Part shown: positions 52,420 to 60,187 of the stretch, in pieces
How positions within the stretch are numbered: the first letter of the stretch is position 1
Layout: every line of letters starts with the position of its first letter
From: Gemmatimonadaceae bacterium
Lineage (GTDB): Bacteria > Gemmatimonadota > Gemmatimonadetes > Gemmatimonadales > Gemmatimonadaceae
Assembly (NCBI GenBank): GCA_040882285.1
Contig: JBBEBQ010000025.1
Span: 124,001-188,000, forward strand
Direction of reading: 5' to 3'
DNA: 64,000 bases
Translations under genes and position numbers: made by a program
The notes under the pieces: generated by a model
What the model was told of the DNA's origin: nothing
The model's database searches: none
The model's input: the letters and a program-made list of their open reading frames with translations, nothing else

Positions 52420-53373
52420 TCAGTCGAACAACGAGCTCACCGATTGCTCGGAATGAATGAACCTCACCGCCTTGGACAACAGCTCGCCCACGGACAGCAC
52501 TGTCAGCGTGTCGAACTTCGACTCTTCCCGGATGGCGATCGTGTCCGTGACCACCACTTCCTTGATCGGAGCGCCGCTGAGCCGCTCCTTCGCCGGTCCC
52601 GACAGAAGCGCGTGCGTCGCACAGACGTACACGTCACCCGCTCCCAGCTCCTTCAACGCGCGCGCGGCCTCCGAGACCGTGCCCGCGGTGTCGATCATGT
52701 CGTCCGCCAGAATACAATCGCGCCCTTCCACTTCGCCGACGACGTTCACGACCTCCGACACGTTCGCCCGGGGGCGGCGCTTGTCGATGATCGCCAACGT
52801 CCCGTCCAGCCGCTTCGCGAAACCGCGCGCCATCTTCGCCGAGCCTACGTCCGGCGCCACCACCACCACGTCGTGCAGATTCTTCCGCTTGAAGTGCGAG
52901 ACGAACACCGGCGCCGCGTACAGATGGTCCACCGGAACGTCGAAGAACCCCTGCAGCTGGTGCTGGTGGAAGTCGACCCCCAGCAGCCTGTCCGCACCGG
53001 CCGTCATGATCATGTTCGCCACGAGCTTCGCGCCGATCGCCACCCGCGGCTGGTCCTTGCGATCCTGCCGCGAGTAGCCGTAGTACGGCATCACGCAGGT
53101 CACCCGCGCCGCCGATGCGCGCTTCGCCGCGTCGATCAGCAGCAGAAGCTCCATCAGGTTGTCCGCGGGAGGGTTCGTCGGCTGAACGATGAAAACGTCG
53201 TTGCCCCGCACGTTCTCGTCGATCCGCACGAACAGCTCGCCATCGGCAAAGCGGCTCAGCGTGACCTTGCACAGCTCCAGCCCGAGCTGCGACGCCATCT
53301 CTTCGGCCAGCGCACGATTGGCAGAGCCGCTCATGAGCTTGAAGCCGTGACTAGGTACGGCCAATCCGTCCAT
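52420..53373 (-). CDS. prs: Ribose-phosphate pyrophosphokinase
   Basis: Makes PRPP from ribose-5-phosphate and ATP for nucleotide, His and Trp synthesis. 317 residues from ATG 53373; a GTG at 53379 would add two. Landmarks: KLMSGSANRALAEEMA, RFADGELFVRIDENVRG, YYGYSRQDRKDQPR (flexible ATP loop) and the PRPP site DCILADDMIDTAGT. AGGG lies 9 bases upstream of ATG 53373, which favours that start. It lies downstream of ispE and tRNA-Gln. Confidence 0.95.
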   Translation of the reverse strand: MDGLAVPSHGFKLMSGSANRALAEEMASQLGLELCKVTLSRFADGELFVRIDENVRGNDVFIVQPTNPPADNLMELLLLIDAAKRASAARVTCVMPYYGYSRQDRKDQPRVAIGAKLVANMIMTAGADRLLGVDFHQHQLQGFFDVPVDHLYAAPVFVSHFKRKNLHDVVVVAPDVGSAKMARGFAKRLDGTLAIIDKRRPRANVSEVVNVVGEVEGRDCILADDMIDTAGTVSEAARALKELGAGDVYVCATHALLSGPAKERLSGAPIKEVVVTDTIAIREESKFDTLTVLSVGELLSKAVRFIHSEQSVSSLFD

Positions 53374-53442
53374 TGTCACAGCCCTGTAAGATACGGTGTG
53401 CCAGAGAGTTTAGTCAATCGGACCGGCCCGATTGGCGGCGAG

Positions 53443-53513
53443 TTGCCCCCGGTGGATTCGAACCACCATTCTCGGCTCCAAAGGCCGATGTCCTGCCGTT
53501 GGACGAGGGGGCA
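53443..53513 (-). tRNA. tRNA-Gln (anticodon TTG)
   Basis: Cloverleaf on the minus strand: acceptor TGCCCCC/GGGGGCA, D-stem GTCC/GGAC, anticodon stem TCGGC/GCCGA around CTTTGGA (anticodon TTG), variable GAAT, T-stem GGTGG/CCACC with loop TTCGAAT. The discriminator is A and CCA is not encoded. It reads CAA (and CAG by wobble). Confidence 0.93.
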
Positions 53514-53527
53514 GTGGGTCGCTAAAG

Positions 53528-54415
53528 CTAGTCCATCGGCTCCGGCGGTACAACGTGAGTGAGGGTCTCCGTCCGGATCTCCCGCCATTCCGTGACTGTC
53601 TCGCTGGAGCGCGCCTGGTCGTCCCGGTCGAAGATCCCGAAAACGGCGGAGCCCGAGCCCGTGAGCAGCGCGAGCCGCGCGCCGCGGGCGAGCAGGGACT
53701 CCCGGATCACGCGGATGACGGGGTGCCGCTCGGCGACCGCTTCGGAAAAGTCGTTCTCGGCGTACGCGGCCGCGCTCTCCCACGACGCGAACGCGTCGCC
53801 GGAGAGCGTCGGCGGCGGAGGCGCAGCGCCGCGCGAGCGGTCGAGCCAGCCGTACGCCTCCCGCGTGGAGACGTGCACGGGAGGAATCGCCAGCATGACG
53901 GGGCGTGCCGGGAGAGGGGGGAGCGACATCAGCCGCTCGCCGCGGCCCCAACCCACCGCGATGACATGGTCGCTCGCGAGGAACGGAACGTCCGAGCCGA
54001 TCGTCGCGGCCAGCGCCAGCAGCTCCGCGGGCGGCAGCCGTGCCGGCGCGAGGGCGTCGAGGGCGCGCAGCACGGCGGCGGCGTCGGCGCTGCCGCCACC
54101 GAGACCCGCGCCGACCGGAATCACCTTCTCGACACGAATGTCGACGTGGGGGTGCCAGTCGGCCCGCCGCATGTACGACTTCGCCGCGAGCAGCGCGAGG
54201 TTCTGCTCGGCGGGCCCGCTCGCCATCACCAGCGACTCGTCGCCATGGACGTCGAGCTCGACGCCGCCGCCGTCGGACACCGACACGGTGATCCTGTCGG
54301 CCAGCTCCAGTCGCTGGAATACCGTCTCGATCGAGTGGTAGCCGGTATCCCGGAGACCCAGGACCTTGAGGCGAAGATTGATCTTCGCCTGCGCTGCGAC
54401 CCGAACGGCGCTCAA
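53528..54415 (-). CDS. ispE: 4-diphosphocytidyl-2-C-methyl-D-erythritol kinase
   Basis: GHMP kinase of the MEP isoprenoid pathway. 295 residues: AQAKINLRLKVLGLRDTGYH (substrate motif), PVGAGLGGGSADAAAVLRAL (ATP glycine loop), SDVPFLASDHVIAVGWG and LTGSGSAVFGIF near the C-terminus. The start is TTG 54415, overlapping the TGA of the upstream gene (TTGA) and giving the expected N-terminus. The order ispE-tRNA-Gln-prs-rplY-pth is common in bacteria. Confidence 0.94.
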   Translation of the reverse strand: MSAVRVAAQAKINLRLKVLGLRDTGYHSIETVFQRLELADRITVSVSDGGGVELDVHGDESLVMASGPAEQNLALLAAKSYMRRADWHPHVDIRVEKVIPVGAGLGGGSADAAAVLRALDALAPARLPPAELLALAATIGSDVPFLASDHVIAVGWGRGERLMSLPPLPARPVMLAIPPVHVSTREAYGWLDRSRGAAPPPPTLSGDAFASWESAAAYAENDFSEAVAERHPVIRVIRESLLARGARLALLTGSGSAVFGIFDRDDQARSSETVTEWREIRTETLTHVVPPEPMD

Positions 54416-55422
54416 CGCGTCTCGGGCGCCGCTTTGAGATCGCGGAAGTGCATGCCGAGGTGAACGAAGTAGTACGCGCCCATCAGCGTGATGGGAATGA
54501 ACGTGAGGATGTGGAAGCCGATCGCCCAGCTGGTCGCGAGCGCGGCGGACACTCCGTACACCGCGAGCGTGAGCACGGCGATCGCCTCGAACACCCCGAA
54601 GAACCCGGGCGCCGACGGCAGCGCCACGCCGAATCCGGTGACGGTCTGCACGAACAGAGCGGCGGAGAACGGGAGATCTATGCCGACTGCCAGAAACCCG
54701 AGCCAGGTTGCGAGCCCGTTGATCAGCCAGTGCACCAGAGTCCAGAGGAACACCAGGAAGAACCTGCGCGGGCTGCGCATTACGCTGAGCCCGTCGCTGA
54801 AGCGCTGCAGCGCGACCCGGCCGCGCTCCTCGAGCTTCGGCGAGATCCGGCGGGAAAAGATCACGAACGTCACGATGAGCGCGCGCGGGAAGAACACCAG
54901 CAGGTAGACGATCGCCAGCATCGCCCCGGTCAGGGCGATCCCCCCGAGCGCCCAGTCGGCGAGCGGCTGCCCTGCGATCTTCGCGTTGGCGGGAAACGCG
55001 GGATCCATGACCGCTACGAGCCCGAGCGCGAGCAGGACGACCGCGTCGAACAATCGGTCCACGACCAGCGAGGCGACCGAGGTCGAGAACGGGACGCGCG
55101 GCACCTCGCGGGTCAGCGCGAACGCGCGCGCCAGCTCTCCGGCGCGCGCGGGGAGCACGTTGTTGATCATCATGCCGATGGCCGTGGCGCGCCAGAGCGG
55201 GCCGAACGGAGTGCCGGGCGCCACGGGCTCGAGAATCACGCGCCACCGGAGCGCGCGGATCGGAAAGATGATTGTCGCGGCGAACGTCGCCCAGAAGAAG
55301 AGCCACGGGTTGGAGCGGGACAGCTCGGCCCACACGGTGGCGGGCGAGACGTCGCGCAGGACCCACAGCAGCAGCGCACCACTCAGGAGGAAGCCTGCGA
55401 GGCTGCGCCAACCGGACTTCAT
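54412..55422 (-). CDS. Flippase-like/lysylphosphatidylglycerol-synthase-type membrane protein
   Basis: A 336-residue membrane protein with seven to eight helices (UPF0104/LPG_synthase_TM family). Seen: FLLSGALLLWVLRDVSP, ALRWRVILEPVAPGTPF, GMMINNVLPARAGELARAFA (the conserved N-x-x-P-x-R-x-G-E motif), VDRLFDAVVLLALGL, and C-terminal PSAPGFFGVFEAIAV. It lacks the catalytic aminoacyl-transferase domain of MprF, so it is probably a lipid flippase or related membrane factor. It is coupled to ispE. Confidence 0.85.
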   Translation of the reverse strand: MKSGWRSLAGFLLSGALLLWVLRDVSPATVWAELSRSNPWLFFWATFAATIIFPIRALRWRVILEPVAPGTPFGPLWRATAIGMMINNVLPARAGELARAFALTREVPRVPFSTSVASLVVDRLFDAVVLLALGLVAVMDPAFPANAKIAGQPLADWALGGIALTGAMLAIVYLLVFFPRALIVTFVIFSRRISPKLEERGRVALQRFSDGLSVMRSPRRFFLVFLWTLVHWLINGLATWLGFLAVGIDLPFSAALFVQTVTGFGVALPSAPGFFGVFEAIAVLTLAVYGVSAALATSWAIGFHILTFIPITLMGAYYFVHLGMHFRDLKAAPETR

Positions 55423-55427
55423 GAAGT

Positions 55428-56381
55428 TCAGGCCGACGCGGCTAGTTCCATCAGATCCATGAGCTCGTCGAGCTCTTCCGGAGTCGGCTCGCGCGCGGCG
55501 GCTGCCTGCGCGGCGCGGATCTCGCGCGCCCGCGCCAGTGCCGCGCGTCCCGTGTACAGCAGTGACTCGATGGGGACGAGTCCACCGGCTGCCGCCGTTG
55601 CCGCCGCCGCACTGTCCAGCTCCATCCCCTCGAGGCCCGCCAATCCCTGCGAGATAAGAGACTGAAGATCCCGCCCGCGCGGCGTCGCGCGCTCGTCATC
55701 GGCGAGAGGCCGCGGCTGCGGCGGCGTGGGGGTTCGAGCCGGAGCCCGCGGCTCCGGTTGCTCGCTTGTGCCGGGCTGGAAAGAGGCGGGTGCGGCGCTC
55801 GGGGGAGCGGCCGGCTCGCGTCGCGGACGCTCGGCTCGCGCGGTCCCTCCGTCCGCTTTCTCCGGCGGCGGCTCGCGCAGCTGCTGCTCGAACTGCGTCT
55901 GCGGCGTGACCGCGACATGGATGACGTGCGGCCCGGGATCGTCGTGAAACAGCCGCGCAATCGGCACGACCATGGGGCCGCTCTTCTTTTCTTCCGCCGG
56001 CGTGAAAGCGTGGAGCGCGTCCGCGATCGCGGCCGCCCGCTCGCTCTCGCCGGGACCCCACGAGCCGGCGGAGGAGATGAGCTCAGGCAGCTCATACAGC
56101 ACCGCCTGCAGAGAGTACGACAGCGGCTCGGTCCACTGGATGCGACGCGTGTGAATCGCCCGCGCGATCCGCTCCATCCGGTGCGCGACGACGGCGAGGT
56201 CGCTGAGCCGCACCATGATGGCCGCCCCGCGAATGCCGCGGGCGGCGCTCAGCATCTTGCCAGTATCGCGCTCGGCCGCCGGCAGCCACATGATCTCGCG
56301 CAGGGCGTCGGCGTAGCCGACGGCTTCGGCCACGAAGAACTCGAGCAGCCGCGCGGGCACGTTGGAGGCTGAAGTTGCCAT
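55428..56381 (-). CDS. Hpt-like protein lacking the phospho-accepting histidine
   Basis: A 317-residue soluble protein. The first ~110 residues look like a CheA P1/Hpt helical bundle, but the segment equal to AHTLKG reads ARGIRG (R48 in place of His). A middle linker rich in Pro, Glu and Arg follows (~150-235), then a C-terminal helical part with an acidic end (PTPEELDELMDLMEL). It may be a scaffold or regulator rather than a phosphotransfer protein. ATG 56381 was chosen; an in-frame TTG lies 9 bases upstream. No receiver or kinase gene is adjacent. Confidence 0.65.
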   Translation of the reverse strand: MATSASNVPARLLEFFVAEAVGYADALREIMWLPAAERDTGKMLSAARGIRGAAIMVRLSDLAVVAHRMERIARAIHTRRIQWTEPLSYSLQAVLYELPELISSAGSWGPGESERAAAIADALHAFTPAEEKKSGPMVVPIARLFHDDPGPHVIHVAVTPQTQFEQQLREPPPEKADGGTARAERPRREPAAPPSAAPASFQPGTSEQPEPRAPARTPTPPQPRPLADDERATPRGRDLQSLISQGLAGLEGMELDSAAAATAAAGGLVPIESLLYTGRAALARAREIRAAQAAAAREPTPEELDELMDLMELAASA

Positions 56382-56392
56382 CGGCGTCAACT

Positions 56393-57145
56393 CTATGGCG
56401 GCGGAGGTGCGACGTCAAACATCCGGGCGGAGCTCATGGCCTCCTTTATCTCCGCGACGGCGGCCCCGAGGCCGACGAACAGCGCTCGACTGACGATGGA
56501 GTGGCCGATGTTCAGCTCCTCGATCTCGGCGATCGCGCTGACCGGACGAACGTTGGCGATGGACAGGCCGTGCCCCGCGTGGACCGCGATTCCGAGCGCG
56601 GCGGCGCGCTCCGCCGCATGGCGCAGCTCGTCCAGTCGCGCGCGCTCCTCCGGCGTGTGCGAGTACCGCCCGGTGTGCAGCTCCACGGCGTCGCACCCGA
56701 GATCGCGCGACCGCTCGACGCTGTCCATGGTCGGATCGACGAACAGCGAAGCGCGGATGCCGGCGGAGCGCAGCTCCTCGATCGCCGCGCGAATGCGCCC
56801 CGGTTCGTGGGCCAGGTCCAGTCCCCCCTCGGTCGTAACTTCCTCGCGCCGCTCGGGTACGAGAGTCACCTGCTCCGGCTTCGTCACGAGCGCCATGGCG
56901 AGCATCTCGGGCACGCAGGCCAGCTCGAGATTGAAGTATGTTTTAATGACCTTTCGCAGTCCCCGCACGTCTGAGTCTTGTACGTGACGCCGGTCCTCCC
57001 GCAGATGGGCCGTGATTCCGTCCGCTCCTGCGGCCTCGCACACGCGCGCGGCCTCGAGCGGATCGGGCTCGCTCCCGCGACGCGCCTGACGCAGAGTCGC
57101 GACGTGATCGACGTTGATGTACAGCCGTTGGCGGGTTGCTGGCAT
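56393..57145 (-). CDS. pdxJ: Pyridoxine 5'-phosphate synthase
   Basis: Makes pyridoxine 5'-phosphate from 1-deoxyxylulose 5-phosphate and 3-amino-2-oxopropyl phosphate. A 250-residue TIM barrel: LYINVDHVATLRQARRG, ADGITAHLREDRRHVQDSDV (catalytic His region), TLVPERREEVTTEGGLD, and C-terminal VHAGHGLSIANV with the phosphate-binding NIGHSIV. It supplies cofactor for the several PLP enzymes in this window (hemL, rocD, dapL-like). Confidence 0.95.
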   Translation of the reverse strand: MPATRQRLYINVDHVATLRQARRGSEPDPLEAARVCEAAGADGITAHLREDRRHVQDSDVRGLRKVIKTYFNLELACVPEMLAMALVTKPEQVTLVPERREEVTTEGGLDLAHEPGRIRAAIEELRSAGIRASLFVDPTMDSVERSRDLGCDAVELHTGRYSHTPEERARLDELRHAAERAAALGIAVHAGHGLSIANVRPVSAIAEIEELNIGHSIVSRALFVGLGAAVAEIKEAMSSARMFDVAPPPP

Positions 57146-57179
57146 TTTTCCCGGCGGTTAGGTTCGCTTTCCCCGCAGC

Positions 57180-57659
57180 ATGGAGCCGTACGTGCGCAAA
57201 CCGATCTTGTTGACAGCTGTGCTTCTCTCCCTGGCCGCGTGCGCGACGGCGCCCATCGCGAACCCGGGTCCCGCGCCTTCGACGAACGACGGGCTCGGCG
57301 CACTGGCGCCGCGGCTGGCGGTCGACGCGTTTCTCGAGGCGGTGCGGACCGAAGACCTACAGGCCATCGGCGCCACCTGGGGAACGTCGCGGGGTCCGGC
57401 CCGCGAGACGATCGAACGGACGGAGCTGGAGAAGCGCGCCATCATCCTGCAGTGCTACCTGCAGCACGACAGCTACCGGGTGCTTGGCGAGGTTCCGGGC
57501 GAGGCGGGACGCCGCGTGGTCCGCGTGGAGATCACCCGCGGAAACCAGAAACGGCAGCCCAGCCTGCACACCGTGCAGGGCCCGCGCGGAAGATGGTACG
57601 TCGAGAACGTCGACCTCGCGGCCGTGCGGGACTTTTGCGGGCTCGGATTGACGTCCTGA
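57180..57659 (+). CDS. Small lipoprotein, NTF2/DUF4878-like
   Basis: A 159-residue lipoprotein (lipobox LLSLAACATA). The mature part contains AVDAFLEAVRTEDLQAIGATW, which is like the first helices of NTF2-like/DUF4878 domains, and a final strand GRWYVENVDLAAV. The function is unknown. It is divergent from pdxJ and convergent with the epimerase gene. Confidence 0.7.
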   Translation: MEPYVRKPILLTAVLLSLAACATAPIANPGPAPSTNDGLGALAPRLAVDAFLEAVRTEDLQAIGATWGTSRGPARETIERTELEKRAIILQCYLQHDSYRVLGEVPGEAGRRVVRVEITRGNQKRQPSLHTVQGPRGRWYVENVDLAAVRDFCGLGLTS

Positions 57660-57676
57660 GGCGGGCGGCGTCGTAG

Positions 57677-58087
57677 TCAGCCCTCGGTGAGCTCGACCAG
57701 AATGCCGCCGGTGGATCGCGGGTGGAGAAAGGCGATCCGCTTGCCTTCGGCGCCGATGCGCGGGACCTGATCCACCAGCTCCACCCCCTTCGCCCTGCAT
57801 TTCTCCAGCATCGCCTCCAGGTCCGGGACGGCGAAGCAGATATGATGGATCCCGGGGCCGCGCCTGGCGACGAAGCGGCCAATCGGCGAGGCCTCGTCGC
57901 TCGACTCCAGCAGCTCCACGAGCGATCCGCCCGCGTCGAACGCCTCGATCCGCGCGCCGTCCGAGTCGCTGACCGGGACACTCTCGAGTCCGAGCACGTC
58001 CCGGTAGAACGGGAGCTGCGCGTCGATCGCGCTGAGCGCGATCCCCACGTGCGCGATTCGCGTAGCCTGGCCTGTTGGATGGGTCAT
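57677..58087 (-). CDS. mce: Methylmalonyl-CoA epimerase (VOC family)
   Basis: A 136-residue vicinal-oxygen-chelate protein. Metal ligands are visible in IAHVGIALS (His), GSLVELLES (Glu), GPGIHHICFAV (His) and GILVELTE (Glu), the pattern of methylmalonyl-CoA epimerase, which links propionyl-CoA and succinyl-CoA. The mutase genes are not in this window. A generic glyoxalase-like role cannot be excluded, but the GPGIHHICF motif favours epimerase. Confidence 0.88.
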   Translation of the reverse strand: MTHPTGQATRIAHVGIALSAIDAQLPFYRDVLGLESVPVSDSDGARIEAFDAGGSLVELLESSDEASPIGRFVARRGPGIHHICFAVPDLEAMLEKCRAKGVELVDQVPRIGAEGKRIAFLHPRSTGGILVELTEG

Positions 58088-58164
58088 TAGATTACCGCAC
58101 TGTAGGCATGATCTTCGCTAATTGTGCACAACAGGCGCAGACCCGCGCCACGGAGGAATAGATA

Positions 58165-58491
58165 ATGTCGCACGCGGTCACAGTCACGGACGCCGATTTC
58201 GAGAGTGTAGTGGAGCAGGACACGGGCCTCACCGTGGTCGACTTCTGGGCGACCTGGTGCGCGCCGTGCCGCATGATCGCGCCGGTGCTGGAGCAGCTGG
58301 CGGAGGAATATGCGGGCAAGGCCAAGGTCGCCAAGCTCGACGTCGACACCAACGTCCGGACCGCGAGCCGGTTTCAGGTCAGATCCATCCCGACGCTCCT
58401 GTTCTTCAAGAACGGCAAGGTCGTGGATCAGGTGATCGGCGCCGTGCCGAAGCAGCAGCTGGAGATGAAGTTCAAGGAGCACGCCGCATAG
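58165..58491 (+). CDS. trxA: Thioredoxin with CAPC active site
   Basis: A 108-residue thioredoxin: VVDFWATWCAPCRMIAPVLE with the CxxC site, VDTNVRTASRFQVRSIPTLL (cis-Pro) and a C-terminal helix. The active site is WCAPC instead of the usual WCGPC, a variant known in some thioredoxins. Its stop TAG overlaps the rsmI start (ATAG). Confidence 0.94.
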   Translation: MSHAVTVTDADFESVVEQDTGLTVVDFWATWCAPCRMIAPVLEQLAEEYAGKAKVAKLDVDTNVRTASRFQVRSIPTLLFFKNGKVVDQVIGAVPKQQLEMKFKEHAA

Positions 58492-59312
58492 CGGGTCGGC
58501 TCTATCTCGTCAGCACGCCGATCGGAAACCTCGGCGACATCTCCTTTCGCGCCGTCGAGGTCCTCCGGTCCGTCGCCGTCATCCTGGCGGAGGACACGCG
58601 CCACTCCCGCCGGCTGCTTGACCATTACGAAGTAGCGACACCCACCAGCGCGTACCACGAGCACAATGAGGCGCGGGCCACCCCGAAGATTCTCGAGCGG
58701 CTGGCCGCGGGCCAGGACGTAGCGCTCATCTCGGACGCGGGCACGCCGCTGCTGTCGGATCCCGGCGCGCGGCTCGTGGCCGATGCGATCGAAGCGGGTT
58801 TCGATGTCGTGCCGGTCCCCGGCGCATCAGCGCTGCTGGCGGCGCTGGCGGGCGCCGGTCTCGGCGCCGAGCGATTCACTTTCTTCGGATTTCTGGAGCG
58901 GCGCGGACGCGCGCGCGCCGAGGCCATCGCCGAGATCGCCGCGACGCCGCACACGTGCGTGCTGTACGAGGCGCCGGGTCGAGTCGGGGCGACACTGCGG
59001 AACCTGGTCGAGGCGGGGATGGGCGAGCGGACGTGCGCGGTGGCGCGGGAGCTGACGAAGAAGTTCGAGGAGTTCAGGCGGGGGACGGTCGCCGGGTTGG
59101 CGGAGCACTACGGAGATGAGGGACCAAGGGGAGAGGTCGTCATCGTCCTCGGCCCAAAGGCGGAAGAGCAGGTAGACGAGGACGAGCTGCGAAAGCACGC
59201 GGATGCGCTGCGGGACGAGGGAAAGACGCCGCGGGAGATCGTGGCCGGGTTGATCGCGATGGGGGCGTCACGGAACCTTGCGTACAGATTGGGCCACGAA
59301 CGAGCTCCATGA
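58488..59312 (+). CDS. rsmI: 16S rRNA (cytidine-1402-2'-O)-methyltransferase, apparent ATA start
   Basis: RsmI 2'-O-methylates C1402 of 16S rRNA. 274 residues: AGRLYLVSTPIGNLGDISFR, AEDTRHSRRLL, ISDAGTPLLSDPGARLV, VPVPGASALLAALAG and FFGFLERRGRAR, all typical. The start is inferred at ATA 58488: it gives (M)AGRLYLV, overlaps the trxA TAG as ATAG, and lies 8 bases after AAGGAG. The next in-frame start codons lie well into the conserved domain, and there is none upstream short of the middle of trxA. Confidence 0.93.
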   Translation: MAGRLYLVSTPIGNLGDISFRAVEVLRSVAVILAEDTRHSRRLLDHYEVATPTSAYHEHNEARATPKILERLAAGQDVALISDAGTPLLSDPGARLVADAIEAGFDVVPVPGASALLAALAGAGLGAERFTFFGFLERRGRARAEAIAEIAATPHTCVLYEAPGRVGATLRNLVEAGMGERTCAVARELTKKFEEFRRGTVAGLAEHYGDEGPRGEVVIVLGPKAEEQVDEDELRKHADALRDEGKTPREIVAGLIAMGASRNLAYRLGHERAP

Positions 59313-59323
59313 ATATTCCAGAC

Positions 59324-59481
59324 GGAATCCAGGCCGTGAGCAGTGAGCGATTAGCTGTCAGCTATCAGGCAACTGACATTCGGACGTGTCGTTGCATTTC
59401 GCCGGCAAAATCCCTTGCCCGTCCAAATCGAGTTGCCTGACGGCTGACAGCTGAATGCTCGAAGCTCACGGCCTGGATTCC
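59324..59481. repeat. Heptamer-type hairpin element H7-10 (no gene inside)
   Basis: 158 bp with exactly complementary 18-base ends GGAATCCAGGCCGTGAGC. The next ~35 bases of each arm also pair (GCTGTCAGCT, CAGGCAACT). The loop is ~40 bases and holds no gene. The ends and the ATTTGGACGGGCAAGG stretch beside the arm match H7-3, so it looks like a short derivative of that element. The rest of the 59313-59563 gap holds only the tandem repeat below. Confidence 0.88.
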
Positions 59482-59489
59482 GCCTGATT

Positions 59490-59541
59490 CTCGCTCGGAC
59501 CATCCGGCTCGCTCGGACCATCCGGCTCGCTCGGACCATCC
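59490..59541 (+). repeat. Three tandem 18-bp repeats upstream of the FAH-family gene
   Basis: CTCGCTCGGACCATCCGG occurs at 59490-59507 and 59508-59525, then a third copy, changed in its last bases, from 59526. It ends ~22 bases before the ATG at 59564. It could be a repeated protein-binding site or simple slippage. Confidence 0.85.
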
Positions 59542-59563
59542 AGCAGACGCTAGATTTGCCCTC

Positions 59564-60187
59564 ATGTCGAAAACTGTTCTTCCCGGCAAAATCGTCTGCG
59601 TCGGCCGGAACTACGTCGAGCATGCCAAGGAGCTCGGCAACGAGGTCCCGACGGCTCCGCTGATCTTCCTCAAGCCTCCGTCCGCCGTCATTGCCGACGG
59701 CGATCCCATCCGGCTTCCATCGGCTTCGCAGCAGGTCGAGTTCGAGGGCGAGATCGGAGTCGTCGTAGGCAAGCGGCTGACGCGCGCGAGCGAGGCCGAA
59801 GCGCGGAGCGCGATCCGGGGGATCGCCGCGGTCAACGACGTGACCGCGCGCGATCTGCAGAAGACCGACGGCCAGTGGACGCGCGCGAAGGGCTTCGATT
59901 CGTTCTGCCCGATCGGGTCCGAGTCGAACGGCATTCCCGATCTGGGCAACCTCACCGTGGTGACGCGCGTCAACGGCGAGGAGCGACAGCGCGGCTCCAG
60001 CTCGCAGATGGTGTTCTCGATCCCGATGCTGCTGTCGTACATCTCCAACATCATGACGCTCGAGCCGGGCGACCTGATCGCGACCGGCACGCCGTCCGGC
60101 GTGGGCCGGCTCTCGCCGGGCGACGTCGTGGAAGTCGAGATCGAGGGAGTGAGCCGCGTGAGCAATCCCGTGGCGGAGAGCCGCTGA
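59564..60187 (+). CDS. Fumarylacetoacetate hydrolase-family protein
   Basis: A 207-residue FAH-fold enzyme: CVGRNYVEHAKELGNEVP, LIFLKPPSAVIADGDPI, VEFEGEIGVVVGK (metal-binding Glu), GFDSFCPIGSE and LIATGTPSGVG. Short FAH proteins are acylpyruvate hydrolases, oxaloacetate decarboxylases or 2-keto-diacid hydratases; the exact substrate is open. The stop overlaps the aminotransferase start (TGATG), so both are probably co-expressed. Confidence 0.92.
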   Translation: MSKTVLPGKIVCVGRNYVEHAKELGNEVPTAPLIFLKPPSAVIADGDPIRLPSASQQVEFEGEIGVVVGKRLTRASEAEARSAIRGIAAVNDVTARDLQKTDGQWTRAKGFDSFCPIGSESNGIPDLGNLTVVTRVNGEERQRGSSSQMVFSIPMLLSYISNIMTLEPGDLIATGTPSGVGRLSPGDVVEVEIEGVSRVSNPVAESR

